DNA of 64,000 nucleotides from Alphaproteobacteria bacterium LSUCC0684 (GTDB lineage Bacteria; Pseudomonadota; Alphaproteobacteria; Puniceispirillales; UBA1172). Position numbers and translations under genes: made by a program. The notes beneath the pieces are model-generated. The model ran no database searches and had not been told where the DNA came from. It saw only the letters and a program-made list of their open reading frames with translations. The DNA is taken from NCBI GenBank assembly GCA_041228335.1, contig CP166130.1, positions 248,001-312,000 of the forward strand. The letters are read 5' to 3'. Positions 1-6,472 of the stretch are shown here, piece by piece; the stretch's first letter is position 1, and the number at the start of each line of letters is the position of its first letter.

Positions 1-1
1 T

Positions 2-400
2 CATTATCTGTCGCTGTTTCTCGCAGGCGGCTTGGGTGTGGCAAACGCGATGCTGGTAAAGGCGCATCAGCAAGCGCAGATGCCGCCCGCGCCTCCGGTT
101 CAGCAAACCATGATGAAACTGGCGCGCCTTGGATTGCTTGCGCTGGTTATCTTGTGGCTCACCGGCATAGGTCTCACCAAACATATTTACGGCAGCTTTG
201 ATTTGGGTTGGGCGTTCCATCTCAAACTTCTTGGCGCATCTGTATTGCTGGCGGTTATTGCTTTTCTGAACTACCACCTGGCCGATAGCGCGAAAAAGGG
301 CACACCACCCAATCCGAAAATCATGAACACCATCCCCTATATCGCTAGAACATCTCTTGCCATCGTGCTGATTGGGATTGCGGTGGTAACCACTGGCTAA
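2..400 (+). CDS. Membrane protein, C-terminal part (5' end outside window)
   Basis: The frame is open from the first bases of the window, so the true start lies upstream and only the last ~132 residues are present. The visible part has four hydrophobic stretches separated by short polar loops, including a basic QTMMKLARL segment before the second and a Lys-rich loop (SAKKGTPPNPK) before the last. This suggests a small polytopic inner-membrane protein. I do not recognise the family. The MotA-like gene 60 bases downstream lies on the same strand and may be co-transcribed. An internal TTG at base 32 could be called as a start but has no convincing ribosome site. Confidence 0.6.
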   Translation, partial: HYLSLFLAGGLGVANAMLVKAHQQAQMPPAPPVQQTMMKLARLGLLALVILWLTGIGLTKHIYGSFDLGWAFHLKLLGASVLLAVIAFLNYHLADSAKKGTPPNPKIMNTIPYIARTSLAIVLIGIAVVTTG

Positions 401-460
401 AGGGCCGTTCAGTTTTGTCGTGATTGAATTGAAACAGATAGTATTTCCCGGAGCAGTGAA

Positions 461-814
461 ATGATAAAGGTGTTGGGGTTGGCTATTTGCCTTGCAACCA
501 TTTTCGGGGCGACAACCGTGGTCGGGATCGATTTGTATCTTGATATCCTGAGCTTTCTTTTCGTGCTTGGTGGTGCTATTGGCTATGCCCTGATGAAAAA
601 CACATCAGATACCCGCATCAAAGACTTTGGGGAAGGTGCCGTGTTTTTCGGCTGGCTCGGCACGCTGGTCGGGCTGGTGGCGATTGCCGGGAACCGGTAT
701 GAGATTTGGGGCAATCTTGAAAAGATGGGGCCGGCGCTTGCTGTTTCGATGCTGACAATATTATATGGCTATATCATCAAACTCGCCTCGATTGCCCTTG
801 CCTCGGAAGACTAG
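461..814 (+). CDS. Small MotA/TolQ/ExbB-like membrane protein
   Basis: A 117-residue protein with an N-terminal hydrophobic segment (residues 1-25), a second one around 28-45 and a C-terminal pair. The stretch GWLGTLVGLVAIAGN, followed ~15 residues later by MGPALAVSMLTILYG, resembles the conserved core of MotA-type proton-channel proteins (helices 3 and 4 of MotA/TolQ/ExbB). Full-length MotA is about 250-290 residues, so this protein lacks the large cytoplasmic domain. The start ATG is preceded by GGAG. No flagellar or Tol/Exb partner gene is visible nearby. It could be a minimal stand-alone member of the family or a degenerate one. The motif is seen directly; proton-channel function is inference. 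Confidence 0.55.
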   Translation: MIKVLGLAICLATIFGATTVVGIDLYLDILSFLFVLGGAIGYALMKNTSDTRIKDFGEGAVFFGWLGTLVGLVAIAGNRYEIWGNLEKMGPALAVSMLTILYGYIIKLASIALASED

Positions 815-1172
815 CGCGACAACTTTTCGGTATCTCTCATGTTGTATATATCAGTATTTTTTCACCGCTGAATGTCACTGTCTTCGGCGACTGGGTTTGG
901 TGAATTTTTGAATATGCTCTTCTATTAATTGTTCGATTTCCTTCATTTTCAGCCATTCTGATACAAGGCCCAATCGGGTCTGCCACACCCTTGCCACACG
1001 GGAAGGGCTGATGATGGCGGATATTTGCAAAAGAGGAAGCAGATATCAGGCGCAATCTCGCAAGCAGGCTTTCCTGCGACTGCAAAGACATTCAATTGAA
1101 CCAAGAAAACCTTGGGTAAAGCATAGGCTTTAATTGTATTGGCTGATCAAACAAGCTCATAAGGATGCTAAT
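815..1172. other. Non-coding stretch, nothing recognised
   Basis: No supported gene, RNA or clear regulatory structure is visible. An 84-codon minus-strand open frame at 837-1091 has no protein-like pattern. The stretch together with 1461-1754 makes up most of a ~940-base gap that also holds the relic at 1173-1457. Confidence 0.5.
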
Positions 1173-1457
1173 TTATTTCCCACCCTTTTCAACCAGCCGG
1201 CTGTCAAGCAATTGGCCTTCACGCGAGAGAATGGGGTAGGCGATGGTGGCGATCTGGCTGTTGAAATCCTTGAAGGCAAGGCTGGTTTCAAGGTGCAGAT
1301 CGCTCGTCTCAAGACTTTCAGTGCGGCCAGCGGCGAGGCGCTTCAAGTGACTTTTGCGGCTTTTTCGCTGGCGATGGGAGAATTCGGATTTTTCCTCGAC
1401 CAGCCGGCGGGCAATCCCGACATCATGGGAGATGAGCACATTGCCGGCGATTTGCTT
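1173..1457 (-). pseudogene. Relic of a Na/Pi cotransporter family C-terminus (PhoU-like domain)
   Basis: About 95 codons are open from a stop at 1458-1460 to a normal stop at 1173. The translation contains ARRLVEEKSEF, then SHLKRLAAGRTESLETSDLH, then NSQIATIAYPIL. This matches the pattern I remember for the C-terminal PhoU-like domain of Na/Pi cotransporters (LVxEK, HLxRLxxGRxESxETSxLHL, INSxxxxVAYPIL). The transporter domain, which should lie at higher coordinates, is absent: the frame is closed by a stop and nothing transporter-like follows. It is therefore best read as the 3' remnant of a deleted gene. A GTG at 1439 could start an 88-residue peptide, but no ribosome site supports it. Confidence 0.6.
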
Positions 1458-1665
1458 TCACCTGGAATATAAACAGGAAATTCTGTTGCTAAAGGAATGT
1501 AAGAATTCACGATTTCTCATAAGTAATTTCTCATGAGTAATCGCCTGACCTTCCCCATCCGGCATGCATAGGGGTGGTGATTCCGGCGGGACTCAAGTCA
1601 ATTTCCAATTGAATAGCATCTGTTACTTCACGCGTAATCTTCCCTCTGACTTCAAATCACGTTTC

Positions 1666-1687
1666 AAAAAAACCTTTCGGTTGTTTT
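1666..1687 (-). terminator. Weak Rho-independent terminator of the transporter/deaminase operon
   Basis: Read on the minus strand, about 70 bases after the stop of the deaminase gene, there is a short stem (AACC / GGTT) with a GAAA tetraloop, followed directly by a run of seven T. Further A-T pairing outside one mismatch lengthens the stem. It is the only terminator-like structure seen between the operon end and the Na/Pi relic. Confidence 0.45.
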
Positions 1688-1754
1688 GTTGCTGGGTGTG
1701 TTGCACTTCTCCTGTAAGGGGAAGGGGGCTCAGAAGAAAATCAGTGAGAACGAA

Positions 1755-2693
1755 CTACTCTTCCTTCACCCAATTATCAAACCAGCGTCTGAAGAGATGA
1801 TACTGCGCTTCAGCATAATTTCTTTGGGCATCTGTCAATTGATCGGTCTCATTGAAGTGTAATGAATAATTCTCATCGCCTGATACGACCATCAAATGCT
1901 TGTAATAAAGAACAAGATCCACCCCTTCATCGAAACTCGCTAATACAGCCATAGCGTCATCAAGTTCCTTAGCGCGGCGGCGCGCAATAGCATCACCCCT
2001 GGCGGCTTTCTGGCTGAGCTCAACCAACAGCAATACCTCCTTGGGCAGGACGTTCCCGATGCCCGTTATCACGCCTCGGGCTCCACAGTTTACAAATCCA
2101 TGATAAACGGCGGTATCAACCCCTATCATCAGAGACATATCCGGGTCTTGGGAGGTAATGTATTCTGACGCATAGCGCAAATCATCAAACCCGCCAAATT
2201 CTTTGAATCCCATCAAATTCGGATGATCTGCGCGCAAGGCAAAGAATAAATCTGCACGTGTGGCAAATCCATAATATGGACTGTTATAGATGACGGCAGG
2301 CAAGTCCGGTGCGGCATCCAGGATTTCCTTGAAGTGATGTCTTTGAGCGTCTAGGGAATTGCCTCTGGATAGCACGCGCGGAATTACCATAAGCCCCTGA
2401 GCCTTTACCTTTTGGGCGTGTCTCGCGTGGGCCACAGCAGAGCTGGTGTTTACTGCGCCCGTTCCTACTATCACCGGGATACCTGCTTCGACCAGCCTGG
2501 CTACTCCTTCCATTCTCTCGGCGTCGCTTAGCAAAGGCCAATCCCCCATGGACCCGCAATAGACGACGGCCGACATGCCATGATCAATTAACTCTAAACC
2601 CTTCTCAACCAAAGCACCATAATTCGGCTTTCTTTGGTCATTGCATGGTGTCATCAAAGCTGGCACGCATCCTGAAAAAATATTGTTTTGCAT
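1755..2693 (-). CDS. hypD: DapA-family 1-pyrroline-4-hydroxy-2-carboxylate deaminase (HypD/LhpC-like)
   Basis: A 312-residue class I aldolase-fold protein of the dihydrodipicolinate synthase family. YCGSMGDWPLL (substrate loop), YNSPYYGF (catalytic Tyr) and GFKEFGG (Schiff-base Lys) are in order, and the C-terminus carries LHFNETD. The sequence closely resembles, from memory, the rhizobial hydroxyproline enzyme that deaminates 1-pyrroline-4-hydroxy-2-carboxylate to 2-oxoglutarate semialdehyde. The ATG at 2693 is preferred over the ATG at 2708 because AAGGTGA lies at the right distance before it. It is the last gene of the ABC transporter operon, 65 bases after the ATPase gene, which fits catabolism of the imported amino acid. 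Other DapA-family activities cannot be excluded. Confidence 0.75.
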   Translation of the reverse strand: MQNNIFSGCVPALMTPCNDQRKPNYGALVEKGLELIDHGMSAVVYCGSMGDWPLLSDAERMEGVARLVEAGIPVIVGTGAVNTSSAVAHARHAQKVKAQGLMVIPRVLSRGNSLDAQRHHFKEILDAAPDLPAVIYNSPYYGFATRADLFFALRADHPNLMGFKEFGGFDDLRYASEYITSQDPDMSLMIGVDTAVYHGFVNCGARGVITGIGNVLPKEVLLLVELSQKAARGDAIARRRAKELDDAMAVLASFDEGVDLVLYYKHLMVVSGDENYSLHFNETDQLTDAQRNYAEAQYHLFRRWFDNWVKEE

Positions 2694-2758
2694 TATGTTC
2701 ACCTTCATTAGATCGACTTTTGTTTTGGCATCAGGAAATAAAAGTCTTGCTCACCATG

Positions 2759-3481
2759 TCAACGCACTTTTGCCAGAAACTTGCGGGTATTTTCAGACTG
2801 CGGATCACCAAAAATTTGCTCAGGTGACCCCATTTCCTCTACAGCACCTTCATGGAAATACGCCACTCGATCAGATACATCCCGCGCGAAACCCATTTCA
2901 TGCGTAACACAAATCATTGTCATGCCTTCTTCGGCGAGCACGCGCATCGTATCAAGCACTTCTCCTACCAATTCAGGGTCGAGCGCGGATGTAGCTTCAT
3001 CAAACAGCATATACTGCGGATCCATCGCCAAGGCTCTCGCAATGGCCAGACGCTGCTGCTGGCCTCCTGATAAAACACTGGGAAAAACATTTAACTTGTC
3101 GCCAAGTCCCACATGTTCCAACTGCTTTGCAGCTATATCAAGAGCCTCACCCTTAGAGAGTTTTTTAACGATCCGTGGGGCAAGCGCCACATTTTCTAAC
3201 GCGGTCAGATGAGGGAAGCTGTTCCATTGTTGGAAAACCATACCAAGACGTTGTCTCAATTGGTTCAGATCAGTCGATTTCGAATGAACTTCTATACCAT
3301 CGACATGGATCTGGCCTCCTTGAATGGGCTCCAAACCGTTTATGCAATATAGAAGCGTTGACTTGCCTGATCCTGAGGCGCCAATGACCGAAAGTACCTC
3401 ACCCTTCTGCACTTCAAGGTCAATACCTCTTAAGACGTGAAGATCATCGAAAAATTTTTGAAGCCCCGCTATCTTGATCAT
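2759..3481 (-). CDS. Polar amino acid ABC transporter ATPase
   Basis: A 240-residue ATPase of the HisP/GlnQ type, which energises import of a polar amino acid through the two permeases encoded upstream. The Walker A motif is GASGSGKST, the Q-loop lies in VFQQWNSFPHL, the signature is LSGGQQQR, Walker B is YMLFDEATSALD and the switch His is in CVTHEMG. The length is normal for the family. The ATG at 3481 overlaps the permease stop in an ATGA arrangement, so it is preferred over an upstream GTG at 3490. The position beside a hydroxyproline-type deaminase suggests hydroxyproline or a related imino acid as substrate; this is inference. Confidence 0.9.
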   Translation of the reverse strand: MIKIAGLQKFFDDLHVLRGIDLEVQKGEVLSVIGASGSGKSTLLYCINGLEPIQGGQIHVDGIEVHSKSTDLNQLRQRLGMVFQQWNSFPHLTALENVALAPRIVKKLSKGEALDIAAKQLEHVGLGDKLNVFPSVLSGGQQQRLAIARALAMDPQYMLFDEATSALDPELVGEVLDTMRVLAEEGMTMICVTHEMGFARDVSDRVAYFHEGAVEEMGSPEQIFGDPQSENTRKFLAKVR

Positions 3482-4143
3482 GACGACCACCTTTTCTCAA
3501 TTTTTGCAGCGTATCTAGACACAGGGTATGAAAGGGCAAAGTAAAATGCTCCCACCACCAGTATTATCAACAACGGTTCCTGGGTGCGTGTAATCAGTAC
3601 CTGACTTGCCTTCACCAACTCGACATACCCCAATACCGATACCAGAGCGCTGTCCTTCATGACGCCCAGGGCGACACCCACCCAGGAGGGAAAGACTGCC
3701 CTTACACCAATTGGGAAAACAACATACCGCATATCCTGCCAATAGTTCATCCCAAGCGAACGAGATGCCATGCGCATAGGTTTGCCCACCGCCTCGATAC
3801 CGCCACGTGCCACGTTGGCTACCAATGCAGCCGTATAAAGGGTGAGGACAACGAGACCGGATTCAAATGCATCCAGGTTAAGCCCGATAATCGGCGCGAA
3901 ATTGTAAAATAGTACAAGCTGCACAATCAGCGGAACGGAACGAAACACATCCAGCACCGGATTGATGAAAACACCTCCCCACATTCGTGTCTCGTGCAAT
4001 ATCCAACCAAAAATGCCTCCGATAAACGAGCCAATGGATATTGACAGAAACGAAATCCAGAGAGTTCTCAAGGCAGCCTCCCCTAAAAAGGAAAGGTCCT
4101 GAAGAGTAAAGCTGCTAAATACTTTAACGGTTGGTTCCATCAT
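3478..4143 (-). CDS. Polar amino acid ABC transporter permease (HisM/GlnP type)
   Basis: A 221-residue inner-membrane subunit with five hydrophobic segments typical of the HisM/GlnP family. The cytoplasmic loop that docks on the ATPase is ASRSLGMNYWQDMRYVVFPI, with the conserved small-residue/Gly pattern. Upstream motifs such as FRSVPLIVQLVLFY match the first part of the family domain. It starts 5 bases after the stop of the sister permease and overlaps the ATPase gene, so the three are translated as one coupled block. It should pair with the sister permease to form the channel. Confidence 0.9.
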   Translation of the reverse strand: MMEPTVKVFSSFTLQDLSFLGEAALRTLWISFLSISIGSFIGGIFGWILHETRMWGGVFINPVLDVFRSVPLIVQLVLFYNFAPIIGLNLDAFESGLVVLTLYTAALVANVARGGIEAVGKPMRMASRSLGMNYWQDMRYVVFPIGVRAVFPSWVGVALGVMKDSALVSVLGYVELVKASQVLITRTQEPLLIILVVGAFYFALSYPVSRYAAKIEKRWSS

Positions 4144-4148
4144 CCGGC

Positions 4149-4811
4149 CTAATAGCGAAAATACCTGGATGCAAACAGTTTCGATAACCCCAGGATAATT
4201 TTAACCATGAGATAATAAATGACTGCTGTCACCGCGAAATATTCAAAGATCCTGTAGGTTTTGCTCGCGAAAAACTGGGTTTCACCAGTTAATTCTCTAT
4301 ATCCAACCAGCATGCCCAACGAAGACATGAGGACAACCCAAACAAATTGGTTTGTCATAGGGTAATAAACGATGCGAAATACTTGAGGGACCAATATTCT
4401 CGTATAAGCCTGCCAAAGGTTCATACCCAGACTTCTTGCAGCTTTTAGTTGGGTATCAGGAATTGCCTGGAATCCCCCTCTGAAATTCTCACCGAGATAT
4501 CCTGCTGTGTTAAACGACAAACCGGCTAGGACTATCATATAAGGTGAGAAATGAATACCGAGGGCCCCTAAACCAAAACCAAAGAAAAAGAGCTGAAAAA
4601 GCGCAGGTGTATTTCTTGCCAACTCGATCCATATGGTCGAGAGCCAGTACCAAAGCCCATTCCCCTTTAAACGACCAACCGCGAGACATAAGCCAATTAG
4701 AATGCCCAGTAGCATCGCTAGAGAGGCAACTTGAAGGGTTGTGAGACCAGCCTCGAGAAGATCGGGCAGACTCTTTAAAACGGGTCGCCAGTGAAAATTA
4801 TAATCGAACAT
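4149..4811 (-). CDS. Polar amino acid ABC transporter permease (HisQ/GlnP type)
   Basis: A 220-residue inner-membrane protein of the same family as its downstream neighbour. It has an N-terminal periplasmic stretch, five hydrophobic segments, the family motif ELARNTPALFQLFFFGFG and the ATPase-docking loop AARSLGMNLWQAYTRILVP. It is the first membrane gene after the binding-protein gene and is separated from it by a hairpin with a T-run, so fewer transcripts should reach it than the binding protein gene. Confidence 0.9.
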   Translation of the reverse strand: MFDYNFHWRPVLKSLPDLLEAGLTTLQVASLAMLLGILIGLCLAVGRLKGNGLWYWLSTIWIELARNTPALFQLFFFGFGLGALGIHFSPYMIVLAGLSFNTAGYLGENFRGGFQAIPDTQLKAARSLGMNLWQAYTRILVPQVFRIVYYPMTNQFVWVVLMSSLGMLVGYRELTGETQFFASKTYRIFEYFAVTAVIYYLMVKIILGLSKLFASRYFRY

Positions 4812-4859
4812 AAAAAGCCCGACCGGTGCTCTACGGGATAAGGGCAGAACCGGTCGGGC
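4812..4859 (-). terminator. Intra-operon attenuating terminator after the binding-protein gene
   Basis: A perfect 11-bp inverted repeat (GCCCGACCGGT at 4817-4827 and its complement at 4849-4859) with a 21-base loop. On the minus strand it begins nine bases after the binding-protein stop and is followed directly by TTTTT (4812-4816), just before the first permease gene. This is the form of a Rho-independent terminator. Its position implies partial termination, giving more binding protein than channel subunits. The structure is seen; the effect is inferred. Confidence 0.8.
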
Positions 4860-4868
4860 ACTCCATTT

Positions 4869-5669
4869 CTAGTACATGACGTTAGGAATTCGAAGTTCGG
4901 GAGCTTCACCACCCACAAACTTACCCCATAATTCCTGATATCGGCCAGAACGTACCTGGTGCGTTACGAAAAGATTGAGATAGTTCAGCCAACTTACATC
5001 TTGTCGCTTGCCCACCACTGAAGTGTAGTCAGTTGTCCATGGCATACGCGGGCCAGGCTCTACGGTTTCGTATTGATCAGACACCGGCTTGACAGCAGTA
5101 TTTGTCGTTATCCCGATATCAGCCTTACCTTGAGCGACGGCCAAAAACACCTCGTTTTCGCTTTGATATCCTTGGTACAGGTTTTCCTCACCCCACTCTT
5201 TGGCTATCTTCAACCACTCCTGTTCAGGAACAGTTCCAACTGCGGCCGCAACTCGTTTGCCGCGGATATCATCAAATGTTTTGATGCCACTTTTCGAGTT
5301 AACGATGCCTTGAGCGTAATAGATGGCATAAGGGATAGAGAAACCAACTGTTTTAGCGCGGGCCAGACTGTCAGAAGTTGCGCCGAATACGACATCCGCG
5401 CGACCTGTAACAATAACAGGCAAGCGATCTGCCCATGTCAGTTCCAGCAATTCAAGCTCGACTTCCAAAGCTGCCGCCATGTCCTTGCAATATTCGACAT
5501 CAAAGCCTGCAGGCTGATTGTTTGAATCCCTGTATCCGATTGGAGGAAAGTCGAGAACGACCCCACATCTCAGCTTACCACGATCAATAACATCATCTAG
5601 CGTATCAGCCACTGAAGTCCCTGCAACGAGCATTGTTATTGCCGCCATACTTATAATTTTTTTAATCAT
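4869..5669 (-). CDS. Amino acid ABC transporter substrate-binding protein
   Basis: A 266-residue periplasmic binding protein of the SBP_bac_3 type. A Lys-rich N-terminus and hydrophobic core (MIKKIISMAAITMLVAG) end in a likely cleavage site near TSVADT. The mature part begins DDVIDRGKLRCGVVLDFPP and contains the family pattern GFDVEYCKDMAAAL, the substrate-site region FGATSDSLARAKTVGFSIPY, and RGKRVAAAVGT. The ATG at 5669 is chosen because it places a proper signal peptide at the N-terminus; an upstream in-frame start at 5699 would spoil it. It is the first gene of the operon and is divergent from the GntR regulator. Likely ligand: hydroxyproline or another imino acid, inferred from context only. 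Confidence 0.88.
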   Translation of the reverse strand: MIKKIISMAAITMLVAGTSVADTLDDVIDRGKLRCGVVLDFPPIGYRDSNNQPAGFDVEYCKDMAAALEVELELLELTWADRLPVIVTGRADVVFGATSDSLARAKTVGFSIPYAIYYAQGIVNSKSGIKTFDDIRGKRVAAAVGTVPEQEWLKIAKEWGEENLYQGYQSENEVFLAVAQGKADIGITTNTAVKPVSDQYETVEPGPRMPWTTDYTSVVGKRQDVSWLNYLNLFVTHQVRSGRYQELWGKFVGGEAPELRIPNVMY

Positions 5670-5725
5670 GCTATTATCCACCCTAGTTATCATAAGCATT
5701 ATTGCAACATATACTAATATCGCAT

Positions 5726-5737
5726 ATTGTATCCAAT
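5726..5737. promoter_or_regulatory. Candidate GntR operator in the divergent promoter
   Basis: ATTGTATCCAAT is an ATTG-N4-CAAT inverted repeat in the AT-rich ~95-base region between the binding-protein gene and the GntR gene. FadR-subfamily (FCD) GntR proteins usually bind short palindromes of this size and spacing. A related half (ATTGCAAC) lies at 5701-5708. The site would let the regulator control both its own gene and the transporter operon. Confidence 0.45.
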
Positions 5738-5764
5738 AGACAAGCGGCTATTTTGAGGCCTGAA

Positions 5765-6430
5765 TTGAAAATAGATTTCGTAGATATCTCCCAGACAGAT
5801 TCCGCATCGATGATAATTTTTTCTGCGCTCCGCAAGGCCATCATCGGTGGGGATCTCCCCGTTGGCACCCCTCTACGCCAAGATGAATTAGCACGTTCAT
5901 TTCAAACAAGTAGAATCCCGGTTCGCGAAGCTCTATCAAGACTGGAAGAGCAGGGCTTGATTAAAACACAAAGATTCAAAGGCTCTGTAGTCCTGGGACT
6001 CTCGGCCGATGAGGCATCGGAAATCTTTGATCTTCGTGCTCTCCTGGAACCTGAAATACTTCGTCAGGCAGTTCCCAAAATGTCTGAAGAGACCAAGCAG
6101 CAGGCCATCATTCACTGCAATGACTTCTCTAACTCAACCGATCCTCTGTCTTGGGGAGGGTTGAACCGGACCTTCCACAACACGCTGTATGCCGATAGCA
6201 CCCAATCATTCACTAAAGAAGTTGCCGTTAATGCAATGGATAGAGTTGATCGTTATATAAGGGCACAACTTGTTGTCAGTGATGGCATGGAAAGGGCACG
6301 ATACGAGCATCAGGCAATATTAGACGCTTGCCTGCAGGGCGACGGAGATTTGGCGGCTGAACTTCTTCGCAAACATATTTTAGGTGCCAAAGCATCCTTA
6401 CTCGAATCATTTCCAACCTTGCCAAAATAA
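5765..6430 (+). CDS. GntR-family regulator (FCD/FadR type)
   Basis: A 221-residue regulator. The N-terminal winged helix includes SALRKAIIGGDLPVGTPLRQ and FQTSRIPVREALSRLEEQGL, the classic GntR DNA-binding pattern. The C-terminal ~140 residues form an FCD effector domain, with EASEIFDLRALLEPEILRQA and ARYEHQAILDACLQGD carrying the likely metal or ligand His residues. The TTG at 5765 is chosen because GAGG ends six bases before it; an earlier TTG at 5702 has no ribosome site and an ATG at 5810 would cut into the DNA-binding domain. It is divergent from the transporter operon and lies 42 bases upstream of the aconitase X gene. It probably represses both until the imino acid or a catabolite is present. 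Confidence 0.85.
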   Translation: MKIDFVDISQTDSASMIIFSALRKAIIGGDLPVGTPLRQDELARSFQTSRIPVREALSRLEEQGLIKTQRFKGSVVLGLSADEASEIFDLRALLEPEILRQAVPKMSEETKQQAIIHCNDFSNSTDPLSWGGLNRTFHNTLYADSTQSFTKEVAVNAMDRVDRYIRAQLVVSDGMERARYEHQAILDACLQGDGDLAAELLRKHILGAKASLLESFPTLPK

Positions 6431-6472
6431 ATGTGACGGGCAACGTCTTTATCCATCAAGAGTTTTTTCAGG

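Noticed and set aside
837-1091. 84-codon minus-strand frame in the first intergenic gap
   Set aside because: No ribosome site, no recognisable pattern, and alternative frames look equally random.
1134-1472. 112-codon plus-strand frame opposite the Na/Pi relic
   Set aside because: The minus strand carries the family pattern; this frame is its complement.
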